A DNA stretch of 48,395 nt from Candidatus Raymondbacteria bacterium RIFOXYA2_FULL_49_16 (GTDB lineage Bacteria > Fibrobacterota > OXYB2-FULL-49-7 > XYB2-FULL-49-35). Location of the stretch: contig MFYT01000047.1 of assembly GCA_001789205.1 (NCBI GenBank), positions 1 to 48,395 of the forward strand, read 5' to 3'. A program made the position numbers and the translations under genes. How positions within the stretch are numbered: position 1 is the first letter of the stretch; each line of letters opens with the position of its first letter. Shown here one piece after another: positions 26,571 through 34,447 of this stretch. The notes under the pieces are model-generated. The model did not search any database. It was given only the letters and a program-made list of their open reading frames with translations, and was not told the origin of the DNA.

Positions 26571-27385
26571 TATTTTACTCCCTCTTCAGGCTTGTTACTC
26601 ATATGAGATGGTTCCGTGTCTGTTGCACATATGAGGAAATTATGGGTTGTGGTGTCCGCGACATTTTGCAGTCTGACGGTTGGAGGCTTCCAGGGTAAGA
26701 AAGAATAACCATTTGCTACTCTGGTACCGACAGTACCAGACCTACCCTTCAGAACGATATCAAGAATGCCTTCCTCTTTCAGAATCCTGATTTTCCGAGT
26801 AACATCCATGGAGTTCGCAGAACGGATGTTGCATTGGTCACGGAGAGCGGATGCTATCCCCCGTAAACCAAAATGAATGATGTTGCCGGTTTTCTTCTGG
26901 GCCTTTTGAACCTTCAGGGCATAGATGATGCCTTTTAAATAGACCGAATCGCAGGGATACTTTTTATCCAGGTAACTATCGACCTCCTGTTGGTTGAACG
27001 GCACCACATTGCGGGACTCGTCCTCGCGTTTTTCTGTGGTTGCTTTATGAAAGAAACAATGGCCCTTGCTCTGCCGAATACAATAATCCTTCAGGCTGTT
27101 ACATCCAGCTTTGGCTTCCTTCTTGTAGACCCAGTCAACGAATGAAAACAGCCTGTTTTTTATTTCGCCAACAGGGATTGAGGGCTTGCACCGATCATTC
27201 CATTCCTGCAGTATGTCTTTTGCCTCTGATGCGGTGAATCCCAGTCGTTTTAATTCGCAAGACAGGCTGTACATCATTTTCTTGAGTACCTCCTCACGCA
27301 GAAACACATCCAGACCTACACCTTTTTCGAGTGCATCTTTCAGGCAGGGTCGCATTTGACTCAGCCTTTTGTCTTTTGAGAACAT
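26570..27385 (-). CDS. Primase-large-subunit-like Cys cluster and winged-helix protein
   Basis: 271 residues from the ATG at 27385, which has GAGGAGG 5-6 bp upstream; a TTG start 7 codons earlier would place that site inside the gene. The first half ('RPCLKDALEKGVG', 'ILQEWNDRCKPSIPVGEIKNRL', 'GCNSLKDYC' and 'GHCFFHK') resembles the helical Fe-S/zinc domain found at the end of many phage primase-helicases and related to PriL. The second half ('GNIIHFGLRGIASALRD', 'DVTRKIRILKEEGILDIV') reads as a winged-helix fold. No catalytic primase or helicase motif is present. A replication initiation or replication-control role is inferred. It is the first gene of the leftward group that includes the methyltransferase. 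Confidence 0.55.
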   Translation of the reverse strand: MFSKDKRLSQMRPCLKDALEKGVGLDVFLREEVLKKMMYSLSCELKRLGFTASEAKDILQEWNDRCKPSIPVGEIKNRLFSFVDWVYKKEAKAGCNSLKDYCIRQSKGHCFFHKATTEKREDESRNVVPFNQQEVDSYLDKKYPCDSVYLKGIIYALKVQKAQKKTGNIIHFGLRGIASALRDQCNIRSANSMDVTRKIRILKEEGILDIVLKGRSGTVGTRVANGYSFLPWKPPTVRLQNVADTTTHNFLICATDTEPSHMSNKPEEGVK

Positions 27386-27822
27386 TGAACCTCCTCGTTT
27401 ACGCAAAGCATCCGCCAGGGGGTTTTATCAACCCTTTTGAACGCACGTAAACTATTTGATTTGACTATGAGGCGCTTGAAGTATCAGGCAGGATAGAGAT
27501 AATAATTCGCATATCTGTTTCCTCGTCGATTTGCATTCGTTACGCTTTCAAAGTCTGCTCCTGGTTAAATTGTTTACCGGAACAGAGGACCAGGAATGCC
27601 CGTGTCTCGGTTTTGAATGACACCTTTGGTCATTCATTCTCCTTTAGTATGCTCACATCTTACCGAAAAAGCCAAAACTTTTTTTGCCTTCGCAAGTGTT
27701 TGTTGATTAAAGAGATGTAAAGCTGTCAAAATTTATTTGACGATATTGTCAAGGTTTGGCAAATCAATAAAATGCCATAACGTTAATTATTACAAATGGT
27801 TATGGTATGGTGCAATAAATAG
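27386..27822. promoter_or_regulatory. Divergent intergenic region with GTCAAA half-sites
   Basis: Three half-sites occur in 28 bp: GTCAAA (27725), TTTGAC (27736) and GTCAA (27748), making a 17-bp perfect inverted repeat plus a second, overlapping near-palindrome TTGACGATATTGTCAA. This looks like a repressor operator between the leftward primase-like operon and the rightward IS630-like gene. A 29-codon frame on the - strand (27637 to 27548), preceded by AAAGGAG, could be a tiny gene, but I give it little weight. The rest of the region shows no gene. Confidence 0.5.
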
Positions 27823-28320
27823 ATGACAAAAGTATCTGCCATAAACAATATTTTCTCAATGAGGGTAACCGATGCTCGATCTCTTTCGCCATTGGAACAG
27901 CAAAAGTTAAGACTCGAGGCTGTTGCTACTGTTGAAAAAGGGAAAACACATAAGGAAACTGCTGCCATGTTCGGTATCGCCCGTAGCACAGTAACCAGAT
28001 GGGTAATGACCAAGAAATATTCTGGGGAATCGGCGTTGCGCTCGCATAAACGAGGTAGACATCCAAATCTCCGTTTGAAAAACCATCAGGCTGATATTAT
28101 CGTTAAGATCATCACCGGAAAAAGTCCTAAACCGGAAGAGGGACCCAATCTCCCTTGGACTCGCAAAGCTGTTCAGGTGTTGATTGAAAGGAGGTTTCAT
28201 GTTCGAGTTTCTATTTGGACCGTTGGACGTTATCTGAAGAAATGGGGATATCCACCGCATAAGCACACACGCCGGAAATCTGAACAAAACAATCTGAATA
28301 TTCCAGCAATGGTTGAGTAA
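27823..28320 (+). CDS. IS630-type transposase N-terminal domain only (HTH protein)
   Basis: 165 residues. 'QKLRLEAVATVEKGKTHKE', 'AAMFGIARSTVTRWV' and then 'WTRKAVQVLIERRFHVRVS' plus 'VGRYLKKWGYPPHK' are the paired HTH and winged-helix modules of IS630/Tc1-type transposases. The frame stops just where the DDE catalytic domain should begin. I saw no DDE remnant in the next 120 bp, which instead hold a terminator. So it is either a truncated relic or a domesticated DNA-binding protein. The latter is plausible because it has its own promoter region with a palindrome and its own terminator. Confidence 0.75.
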   Translation: MTKVSAINNIFSMRVTDARSLSPLEQQKLRLEAVATVEKGKTHKETAAMFGIARSTVTRWVMTKKYSGESALRSHKRGRHPNLRLKNHQADIIVKIITGKSPKPEEGPNLPWTRKAVQVLIERRFHVRVSIWTVGRYLKKWGYPPHKHTRRKSEQNNLNIPAMVE

Positions 28321-28398
28321 CCACATACCTGTCGCGACAATATAAATTGCATATGTAAATCCAGAATCATTAAAATATTTTTACAAATCTCCATTAGT

Positions 28399-28427
28399 CG
28401 AAATTCCCAATGGATTTCGGCTTTTTT
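28399..28427 (+). terminator. Terminator after the IS630-like gene
   Basis: The stem CGAAATTCC with GGATTTCG (one bulged T) and a CAAT loop is followed by CTTTTTTATTT. It isolates the HTH gene from the downstream region. Confidence 0.75.
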
Positions 28428-28443
28428 ATTTCGATTGAATTCC

Positions 28444-28695
28444 TTAAATATTCCTTAAATAAATCTCATCCCCAACAACGGTCAAAAATGGCGACCCAAC
28501 TTCTGCATCTGAATTCTCAATAAACTCAATGTAATCACCTTGGATTTCTTCCACAGTGTCGAAGGTGATGATCTTATCTCCGAATCCCTTCAGGTAGTTG
28601 TTGATATTCTCTTTCATCTTATTGCGTTCATCCGCAAGGATGCCTTGGTATAGAGTTTCAATTACGCTTCTCGCCTTGTCTTTGCTGATAACCAT
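28444..28695 (-). CDS. Hypothetical protein, 83 aa
   Basis: I do not recognise this protein. It is small and acidic, with N-terminal 'MVISKDKARSVIETLYQGIL', a predicted helical first half and a beta-like second half ending 'LTVVGDEIYLRNI'. AAGGAG lies about 7 bp before the ATG, which supports it as a real gene. It is divergent from the polymerase operon across a 244-bp gap and convergent with the IS630-like gene. Confidence 0.6.
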   Translation of the reverse strand: MVISKDKARSVIETLYQGILADERNKMKENINNYLKGFGDKIITFDTVEEIQGDYIEFIENSDAEVGSPFLTVVGDEIYLRNI

Positions 28696-28847
28696 ACTTT
28701 TTCTCCTTCTTTATCTTTATTATAGCTCATTCTTGGGTGAATTTCCTTATACGACCTGAATTTCCCAAAATATTTTTCTGAAAATCTCAAAAGCCTGAAG
28801 TCGTTCTGATTTCAAGTTTTTTCTTTTATAATTCCAAATTACCAAAA

Positions 28848-28906
28848 TTGATCAAAAACCTGGTTGTGTTACTATAAAAGTCGGCGGTTATATCCACGGT
28901 ACCGCC
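28848..28906 (+). promoter_or_regulatory. Promoter candidate and leader hairpin of the polymerase operon
   Basis: TTGATC (28848-28853), 16 bp, TACTAT (28870-28875) resembles a sigma70-type promoter. A hairpin with arms GGCGGT (28883) and ACCGCC (28901) would lie in the leader, ahead of GGAGG and the ATG at 28940. This is the only promoter-like pair I see in the 244-bp gap. Whether it is used is an inference. Confidence 0.4.
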
Positions 28907-28939
28907 ATAGCTCCAAAACTCAAATCACGGAGGTGTCCC

Positions 28940-31165
28940 ATGCAGTCCCAAACTCAAAGTGTCTCTGTTTCTAAACCCATTAACTCAAAAGAAAGGATTA
29001 CCATGTACGACAAGACCATGCGTAAGCTGCAAGAGTTGGCTGAAAGCAGGGTGAAGGAATTGAATGTTCCTGCAGAAGATCAGGTATCACGCGTGAGAGT
29101 TTATCTTGCACGTAACGGACATCTCGTAGCAAAGCAGCTTGATTCAATCCCGTTCTCTCATTGCTTGTTCAAGCACATAGCCCCACTCAGTGAGTTGCTG
29201 GAAGTGGCTATTGATCCGAAGCTGCTACAGGTCAACAAAGAACAGACAAGGGAAGATGTACTGTGCAACAGGCTCAAGCTAGAACAGTACCTTACTCAGA
29301 TTGATCTGGATGGCAAGACTTACTATCCAATGGGTGCCACAGGCTCGTTAAAAGAAGCCAGAATGTGGTTCGCTACAGAAGCCGTAACAAATCTCATCCA
29401 TGAGTTTTTCAACGATTCTGAGGCTTCTGGAACGTATCTGGGCATATTGTTGTCCCAAGGCTGGGAAGGTGAGTTCACCTGCAACCGCGTAGGTATCTAT
29501 TCCCAGGATAAAGACTGTGATGGCATGGGATACATTCGACTCAGCTATGCCAAGGAACACGGTATTCACAGTCAGGCCCAAGTACGCATCATCGACATTG
29601 AGAACCGTGCAGCTGCAAAAGGAACATTGCTGCCAATGGATGATCGCCTGTTCTCAGGGTACTTCGGCTATGACAAAGATATTGCCATCAATCCGACTCT
29701 GATTAAGTCCACTAACAAGGTCTTTCAGACCTGCGTTATCTCTGTGCGTAGTCTGGCTGAGTTCAGGTCAATGAAATCATCGTTTCAAATCTTGCAGCAT
29801 ATCAGTCCTGAAGGACTGTCCATTCTTAAGCCAGCTATAGACGCAAGGCTGGATGACATATTTACCCGTTTCAAAGACAAGGATGCGGCAGTAGAAGCCC
29901 TGAAAATCCGCTTGGTTGAACAGGATGATACCTTGTTGGCCGATACCAAGCTCTCCATGCTTATGCTTTCAAACTTGCCTGCAGATCACCCCTGGTTAGT
30001 AGCACAATTACAAAGGTTGTGGCTTGAGGAACTGCGGGAAATCGCTATTGGCGGTGGGATTTGTTTCATGTCTGGAACCGCTGCATTCGATCCTTCATTG
30101 AAACAGGGAGAGGTGCGATTTCTCAATGGCTCAGTCTTCATGAATATGACAGACCTGTCGGGTTATCTGTTCGGTGACTGTGACGGGGATCTTCTGCCAT
30201 TTATGATTGACCGTGAATCCCGTACTGCTATCCTGACTCGTTATCCTGTGGTTCAGTCTTCAGCTATCCTGAAATTGCGGGTAGTTGGTGATATTCCAAT
30301 GGGAATGCCTTCAAACCCCTTGGCCGTTGATGTCCTGTCAAATCATGTGAAGCGCCTGGCCCATGTGAATAGTCCTGAAACGCGGAAGAAACATACACCG
30401 TTATCCAATCTTCTCTCCGTGTTACTCGATGGATCGGTTGGAGGTAGCATAGGCGGTTCTACTCTTGCCCTGGCTGCCTCAATTGCCCATCCTGGGAAGG
30501 ATGATATTACCCGCGAATTGACGCTTTATTCTCAGCAGGCCGTTTTATCCTTCAAACATTTTGTCGTAAGACAAACTTCAATCAGTCCTTCAAAGGTCCT
30601 GAAAGACCTTGGTAATCCTGCATGGTTTGACATTAAACCTCAGAAGCTGTCTGATTTTCAGCCTGTAAATTATCCTGGTACTGTTGCGTTATGCTGGAAT
30701 CACGTAGCCAGTCGGATCATTCAGGAAATGTCCATTCTGAATGAAACGAAGAAATCCCCGGCTGAATTCAGATCGCTGATCCCAATACCCAAGTCATTCA
30801 GGCGGAGAGAGTTTGTCCGCATCTATGAGTATTTCAAGAAATATTGCCGTCATGTCTCATCAGCCATCGAATCAAGGAATGAAGATGCTCTGGATCGCGT
30901 TATCAAAGCAACGGAGATGATCGGCCTTGGCATGAGTGATACGGATGTCGCTCTTGCTTATCACATTTCGCATATGGGAAAGGGACTTGGCTCATTCGCC
31001 ATTCATCTGAATGTGAATAAGCTGGTCAAACTGCTTGGCTACAATGTTCCAGACCTCCCCTCCCTCAAAGTTTTGCCAGATCCCACCATCTTCGCTTCTG
31101 CGCCTGAACCATTCGAGAAGCAGATTAATCTCTGCCTTCGTAAGTTCTTCGTAGTTGCTGCCTGA
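28940..31165 (+). CDS. Putative single-chain double-psi beta-barrel RNA polymerase (RdRP/YonO/QDE-1-like)
   Basis: 741 residues. Catalytic candidate 'GDCDGD' (D413, D415, D417) follows 'LSGYLF', matching the DxDGD loop of two-barrel RNA polymerases (NADFDGD in beta', SGGDLDGD in cellular RdRPs). Upstream, 'DKDCDGMGYIRLSYAKE' (190-206) with 'QAQVRI' and 'AAAKGTLLPMDDRL' (224-237) parallels the first-barrel RdRP pattern TDGxGxIS, then QxR and KGxL, with K227 as the conserved lysine. Downstream, 'ELTLYSQQAVLSFKHFV' (526-542) resembles the RdRP 'LAxLxSxAVDFxKTG' helix. The loop lacks the glycine of an EF-hand, so it is not a calcium site. At 741 residues it is compact. GGAGG precedes the ATG; a second possible start is Met22. 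It heads a rightward operon. RNA synthesis is inferred; template type (DNA, as for YonO, or RNA) is open. Motifs were matched from memory. Confidence 0.6.
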   Translation: MQSQTQSVSVSKPINSKERITMYDKTMRKLQELAESRVKELNVPAEDQVSRVRVYLARNGHLVAKQLDSIPFSHCLFKHIAPLSELLEVAIDPKLLQVNKEQTREDVLCNRLKLEQYLTQIDLDGKTYYPMGATGSLKEARMWFATEAVTNLIHEFFNDSEASGTYLGILLSQGWEGEFTCNRVGIYSQDKDCDGMGYIRLSYAKEHGIHSQAQVRIIDIENRAAAKGTLLPMDDRLFSGYFGYDKDIAINPTLIKSTNKVFQTCVISVRSLAEFRSMKSSFQILQHISPEGLSILKPAIDARLDDIFTRFKDKDAAVEALKIRLVEQDDTLLADTKLSMLMLSNLPADHPWLVAQLQRLWLEELREIAIGGGICFMSGTAAFDPSLKQGEVRFLNGSVFMNMTDLSGYLFGDCDGDLLPFMIDRESRTAILTRYPVVQSSAILKLRVVGDIPMGMPSNPLAVDVLSNHVKRLAHVNSPETRKKHTPLSNLLSVLLDGSVGGSIGGSTLALAASIAHPGKDDITRELTLYSQQAVLSFKHFVVRQTSISPSKVLKDLGNPAWFDIKPQKLSDFQPVNYPGTVALCWNHVASRIIQEMSILNETKKSPAEFRSLIPIPKSFRRREFVRIYEYFKKYCRHVSSAIESRNEDALDRVIKATEMIGLGMSDTDVALAYHISHMGKGLGSFAIHLNVNKLVKLLGYNVPDLPSLKVLPDPTIFASAPEPFEKQINLCLRKFFVVAA

Positions 31166-31289
31166 TTTTCAGCCTTCTGTTTTCTTATCCTCCCTTGTGT
31201 CGTTATTGGCTTCCGTGATATTCATGGTGCCGAACGGCACTGGGGATTCGTTGTTAAAACCATTCACATTTAACTTAAGGAGGTTTCTC

Positions 31290-31445
31290 ATGGGAAAATT
31301 GGCCGACTATGCTCTAATAATCGAGAGCAGGGTAAAGGATGCAGGACTGAAGCAAAAGGCTTTGGCAGTGTCAAATATCATCTTGAAAAAGACCATCTCT
31401 GGTCTGAAAAAGCTGGATGATAAACTTTCAAAAATGGAGGAATAA
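31290..31445 (+). CDS. Small hypothetical helical protein, 51 aa
   Basis: Starts at the ATG with AAGGAGG 6 bp before it. The open frame extends upstream into the polymerase gene, but that part is a shadow. The product is basic and helical ('KLADYALIIESRVKDAG', 'KKLDDKLSKMEE'). Its stop region holds the GGAGG of the next gene. Function unknown. Confidence 0.6.
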   Translation: MGKLADYALIIESRVKDAGLKQKALAVSNIILKKTISGLKKLDDKLSKMEE

Positions 31446-31446
31446 C

Positions 31447-31761
31447 ATGCTCGGAGTATTAATTGTCGCTCTGGTTTGCGGTGGCATATCCATCATTTTC
31501 ATCATCATGGAAATAAATCAGAGTTTTAACAACTTGTGTAAGACCTGGGAAACACTCCATGGCATCGGTAAAATACAAATGCTGTGGTTATGGCCTTTGG
31601 CAATCATGCCTGTGCTTTTAGATGTTGGGATTACCCTCGGTGTCGTTTGGTTATTTTCAATGAATGGGGGTATGGTCGGTATGATGACTGCCATGATGTG
31701 TTCGGCTCTTGTGTCAGGATATCTTTTCATTCGCCGAAAAAGACATAGCCGTATTAGGTGA
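31447..31761 (+). CDS. Small membrane protein, 104 aa
   Basis: Three hydrophobic segments: 'LGVLIVALVCGGISIIFII', 'LWLWPLAIMPVLLDVGITLG' and 'MVGMMTAMMCSALVSGYLFI', followed by a basic tail (RRKRHSRIR). The start at 31447 is supported by GGAGG overlapping the stop of the preceding gene. Orientation and function are unknown; positively charged ends suggest a cytoplasmic C-terminus. Confidence 0.65.
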   Translation: MLGVLIVALVCGGISIIFIIMEINQSFNNLCKTWETLHGIGKIQMLWLWPLAIMPVLLDVGITLGVVWLFSMNGGMVGMMTAMMCSALVSGYLFIRRKRHSRIR

Positions 31762-31923
31762 GTTGCCTTCCTCGTTTCTCCTTTAAATTCAAGCGTTTCT
31801 GTCTCTCAAGGGTTCTATCAAACCAGGTCAATAACGTTGCCATTAGGGTATATGCCGTATCTATCCCATTTACAATCACCATAAACCTACAAATCCTACA
31901 ATTACTACAAAGAAAGGAGCTGC

Positions 31924-32007
31924 ATGTTAAAACGTGTCTTTCGTAAAGTTAGTCGTATCTTCACTGATCTTGAACCGTATTTGACGCAGATATTCGTCCG
32001 CGTCTAA
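31924..32007 (+). CDS. Very small ORF (27 aa) with strong ribosome binding site
   Basis: AAAGGAG lies 4 bp before an ATG followed by 27 codons (MLKRVFRKVSRIFTDLEP...), basic at the start. It sits 30 bp before the DUF932 gene. It could be a real micropeptide or a leader peptide that governs DUF932 expression. Evidence is limited to the ribosome binding site and frame. Confidence 0.35.
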   Translation: MLKRVFRKVSRIFTDLEPYLTQIFVRV

Positions 32008-32037
32008 TTCTCAAACCATTAACAGAAGGAGTCTCAA

Positions 32038-33030
32038 ATGTCTCATGAATTAACTCAAAACGCCAACGGAGAAACCGAGTTCTTCTATGCTGGGAAGAAA
32101 CCCTGGCATGGCCTTGGAACCGCTGTGGAAGGGCTTCAGAAGTCCGAGGACGCAATCAGACACGCCAAGCTGGACTGGAACGTCAGTAAACGCCCTGTTC
32201 TCACAATGGACGGTATTTCGGTGCCTGAAAAGATCGGCATGGCAACTGTCAGGGATGATAACAATACCGTCCTGGGCATGGTCACGGAAAATTACAGCGT
32301 AGTCCAGAACTTTGAAGCGTTCAGCTTCTTTGACGCTGTAGTTGGCACAGGGGATGCTATCTATGAAACAGCAGGTTCTTTGTTCAGCGGGAAAAAAGTT
32401 TTTATAACCGCCCAAATCCCTGGTGAAATCAGACTGACCAACGAGGATACGATTCAAAAGTATCTGGTCCTTGTGAACCCACACGATGGATCAGGAAGTC
32501 TGAAAATGTTCATGACCCCAATCCGCGTTGTGTGTTCAAACACTCTGAACGCTGCTATCCGCGAAAAAGGGCGGGAAAATTCCCTGTCTCAGGGCATCTC
32601 AATCCGCCATGTCGGGGATGTCGAGAACAAGATACGGCAGGCTCAGGATGTCTTGGGTATCACCAGCCGCTTTTACAAATCCTTTGAGGAGCTTGCCAAT
32701 GCCCTCAGGATGAAGCTGGTAGACGGCGCTATGGTCGAGGCTTTCCTTAAGCAGTGCTTTGAGCCTGATGAATTCGACAGCTACTCAACCCGAACGGTGA
32801 ACAACATGAATCGGGTACGAGCCATTTTCACCGATGACCCCAAGAACAATCTTCCTGGCATAGGTGGAACAGCTTGGAGCTTGTGGAATTCCGCCTGCCA
32901 ATATGCGGATCATGAGGCTGTTGCTGTCAGAAAGAACGCTGACAAGCGTATGCAGTCCATCCTTTGGGGTTCTGGTGAGGTCTTCAAAAGCAGGGCCTTG
33001 GATGCGTCTATGGCAATCCTGAAAGGCTGA
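32038..33030 (+). CDS. DUF932 phage/plasmid-like protein
   Basis: 330 residues. 'FFYAGKKPWHGLGTAVEG' near the N-terminus, 'GMVTENYSVVQNFEAFSFFD', 'LVLVNPHDGSGSLKMFMTPIRVVCSNTL' and 'GTAWSLWNSACQYADH' are characteristic of the DUF932/TIGR03299 family, found mainly on phages, plasmids and integrative elements. Its biochemical role is unknown; co-occurrence with recombination and replication genes is usual. AGAAGGAG precedes the ATG. A long stable hairpin begins right after its stop and precedes the next gene. Confidence 0.88.
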   Translation: MSHELTQNANGETEFFYAGKKPWHGLGTAVEGLQKSEDAIRHAKLDWNVSKRPVLTMDGISVPEKIGMATVRDDNNTVLGMVTENYSVVQNFEAFSFFDAVVGTGDAIYETAGSLFSGKKVFITAQIPGEIRLTNEDTIQKYLVLVNPHDGSGSLKMFMTPIRVVCSNTLNAAIREKGRENSLSQGISIRHVGDVENKIRQAQDVLGITSRFYKSFEELANALRMKLVDGAMVEAFLKQCFEPDEFDSYSTRTVNNMNRVRAIFTDDPKNNLPGIGGTAWSLWNSACQYADHEAVAVRKNADKRMQSILWGSGEVFKSRALDASMAILKG

Positions 33031-33038
33031 TAATTTCG

Positions 33039-33100
33039 GGCTGGTTTTAATTCTGGTGGGCATCGCTAAAGCCCATCATGAGTTTTAGCCAGCCTGTTTT
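33039..33100 (+). promoter_or_regulatory. Long hairpin between DUF932 and zinc-ribbon genes (attenuator candidate)
   Basis: Outer stem GGCTGG (33039) with CCAGCC (33089), a middle stretch with two T-T mismatches, and inner stem TGGTGGGC with GCCCATCA (33054, 33071) around a 9-nt loop. It is followed by TGTTTTCATTT. It ends 27 bp before the ATG of the zinc-ribbon gene. Confidence 0.6.
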
Positions 33101-33121
33101 CATTTCAACTGAAAGGAGCGT

Positions 33122-33286
33122 ATGAACAAACCCAAAGAGCAGGATGAGTCGTACAATACCGTTACTTGTCATGTGAATGTGCAAATGGAGGATGAGCGGA
33201 GGTGTCAGATTTGCGGTTTTCAAACATATCCGCAAGGTTCTTGTCACATTTGCCCAAACTGCGGTACATCTACAGGATGCAGCTAA
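33122..33286 (+). CDS. Small zinc-ribbon protein, 54 aa
   Basis: The frame starts at an ATG preceded by AAAGGAG. The C-terminal half has 'RCQICGFQTYPQGSC' and 'CPNCGTSTGCS', two CxxC pairs in the pattern CxxCG-x(n)-CxxCG-x-GCS. That pattern occurs in the zinc-ribbon tail of class II ribonucleotide reductases and in stand-alone phage proteins. It probably binds one zinc ion. Whether it partners with a nucleic-acid enzyme of this operon is unknown. Confidence 0.7.
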   Translation: MNKPKEQDESYNTVTCHVNVQMEDERRCQICGFQTYPQGSCHICPNCGTSTGCS

Positions 33287-33294
33287 CATTAATC

Positions 33295-33367
33295 AGCCAG
33301 GGCAGGAATAATTAGGGAAGACATTGTCGAAGTCTTCTTATAGTTGTTCTTGCTCCTGGCTTTTTTA
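33295..33367 (+). terminator. Long rod-like hairpin with T6 tract before the 57-aa gene
   Basis: AGCCAGG (33295) pairs with CCTGGCT (33355). Inside, GCAGGAATAA (33302) pairs with TTGTTCTTGC (33344) using two G-T pairs, and GAAGAC pairs with GTCTTC at the tip. Six T follow, then AAAGGAG and the next ATG. It is a strong intrinsic terminator or attenuator. Confidence 0.75.
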
Positions 33368-33378
33368 AAGGAGTCGAA

Positions 33379-33552
33379 ATGAAATATTACACCGTAGAAA
33401 TCGTTCGTACCGGTTATAGCTTCGGCCAGATTGAAGTGCTGGCAGAGTCAGCAAGCGATGCCGAGAAATTGGCTCTTGACGAGGCTAAAAGCCACCTGTA
33501 TTCAGAAAAGGACGCTGATTACCATGTTGATAATGTACAGGAATCAAAATAA
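33379..33552 (+). CDS. Hypothetical protein, 57 aa
   Basis: An ATG preceded by AAAGGAG opens a 57-codon frame: 'MKYYTVEIVRTGYSFGQIEVLAES', then a helix 'ASDAEKLALDEAKSHL'. The beta-beta-alpha pattern resembles small phage proteins of the DUF-type 'xYxVxVxRTxYxxxxIEVxAxxxxEAxxxA' group that I cannot name with certainty. It lies directly downstream of the strong hairpin. Confidence 0.6.
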   Translation: MKYYTVEIVRTGYSFGQIEVLAESASDAEKLALDEAKSHLYSEKDADYHVDNVQESK

Positions 33553-33587
33553 TCAACAATTAACCATGTGAGAGGAGGTGAAAAATC

Positions 33588-33893
33588 ATGAACGAATTGG
33601 ACATCACGGAATTGAGAATCTATCCCGTCAAAGAAAAGAAATCCAATCTGCTTGCCTTCTGCACCGCTACTTTTAACAACGCTCTCGTTGTTTCTGGCAT
33701 TCGTATCAAGGAAGGCGTGAAGGGTGTCTACGTTACTTTCCCCGTTCAGAAAAGCGGGGATAAGACATACCCAATCGTCTTTCCAGCATCTGAAGAAGCC
33801 AGGAAGGAAATCTCGAACAGGATTTTGGCCACGTATATCATCAATCATTGTGTCGATGACTACTCGGAAACAAGTCAGGCCATAAAAGCCTGA
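33588..33893 (+). CDS. SpoVG-family protein
   Basis: 101 residues. 'DITELRIYPVKEKKSNLLAFCTATFNNALVVSGIRIKEGVKGVYVTFP' followed by a 'YPIVFPASEEARKEISNRIL' helix is the SpoVG fold (consensus VxDVRV, FDxxFVVxxIKVIxGxxGLFVAMP). SpoVG proteins bind DNA and RNA and act as regulators in Firmicutes and spirochaetes. A copy on an integrative element downstream of a putative RNA polymerase suggests a role in element transcription (inference). AGAGGAGG lies about 8 bp upstream. Confidence 0.85.
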   Translation: MNELDITELRIYPVKEKKSNLLAFCTATFNNALVVSGIRIKEGVKGVYVTFPVQKSGDKTYPIVFPASEEARKEISNRILATYIINHCVDDYSETSQAIKA

Positions 33894-33928
33894 TATCTCA
33901 AAACATTAACCTTAAATTAGGAGGCATT

Positions 33929-34423
33929 ATGCCCCAAAATGTGAAAATCTGTGCTGGGTACTCGGATAAAATATCCGAGAACTATAACAGCACTCAGTTC
34001 AGCCTCAGTCTTGAGATGGACTGCCAAATCAACGGTTCTACCAGGGAAATAGAGGATGCATCTGCACGACTCTTTTCTCTCTGCAAGCAGATCGTGAACA
34101 GGCAGAAGAATGTGAGTGTGGACAATCTCCTGTCCAACGCTCATCCTGTGGAAGGAAACGGGAAAGAAACGCCCATACCTTCTCAGCCAGCCGCAACAGA
34201 ACCGCAGAAGCCAGAACAGCCTGCTCCTGCATCTGAGCCGCAGAAGTCCGAGGAAGCGATTTCAGACAAACAAGTGAAGTACATCTTCGGCCTGGGTCGC
34301 GATCTCGGCAAGAGCGGCAAGGATGTCCGCGATCTCATCACCACGCGCTTCAACAAGCCCGTGGATGCCCTGTCCAAGACCGAAGCGAGCCTGATGATTA
34401 AGGAGTTAAAACAGGCAGCGTAG
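33929..34423 (+). CDS. Hypothetical phage-like protein with C-terminal helical module, 164 aa
   Basis: The N-terminal domain (1-80, 'NYNSTQFSLSLEMDCQ') is followed by a proline/glutamine/glutamate-rich linker ('PAATEPQKPEQPAPASEPQK') and a C-terminal module, 'ISDKQVKYIFGLGRDLGKS' and 'ALSKTEASLMIKELKQ'. The last part matches a short helical motif common at the end of phage single-strand annealing and nuclease-associated proteins. Exact function is unknown. TAGGAGG precedes the ATG. It lies directly upstream of the nuclease gene, separated by a terminator-like hairpin. Confidence 0.6.
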   Translation: MPQNVKICAGYSDKISENYNSTQFSLSLEMDCQINGSTREIEDASARLFSLCKQIVNRQKNVSVDNLLSNAHPVEGNGKETPIPSQPAATEPQKPEQPAPASEPQKSEEAISDKQVKYIFGLGRDLGKSGKDVRDLITTRFNKPVDALSKTEASLMIKELKQAA

Positions 34424-34447
34424 TCGTTCTCTCTCCTGTCCCTGGGG

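Noticed and set aside
29456-29720. Reading DKDCDGMGY and DCDGD in the 741-aa protein as EF-hand or dockerin calcium loops
   Set aside because: The 12-residue EF-hand loop needs a glycine at position 6 and a glutamate at 12; DCDGDLLPFMID lacks them, and the protein has no signal peptide.
31227-31240. GTGCCGAACGGCAC hairpin as terminator after the polymerase gene
   Set aside because: It is a short stem without a T-tract and lies inside the operon.
31155-31289. Longer form of the 51-aa protein starting inside the polymerase gene
   Set aside because: AAGGAGG is placed for the ATG at 31290 and the extension has no site.
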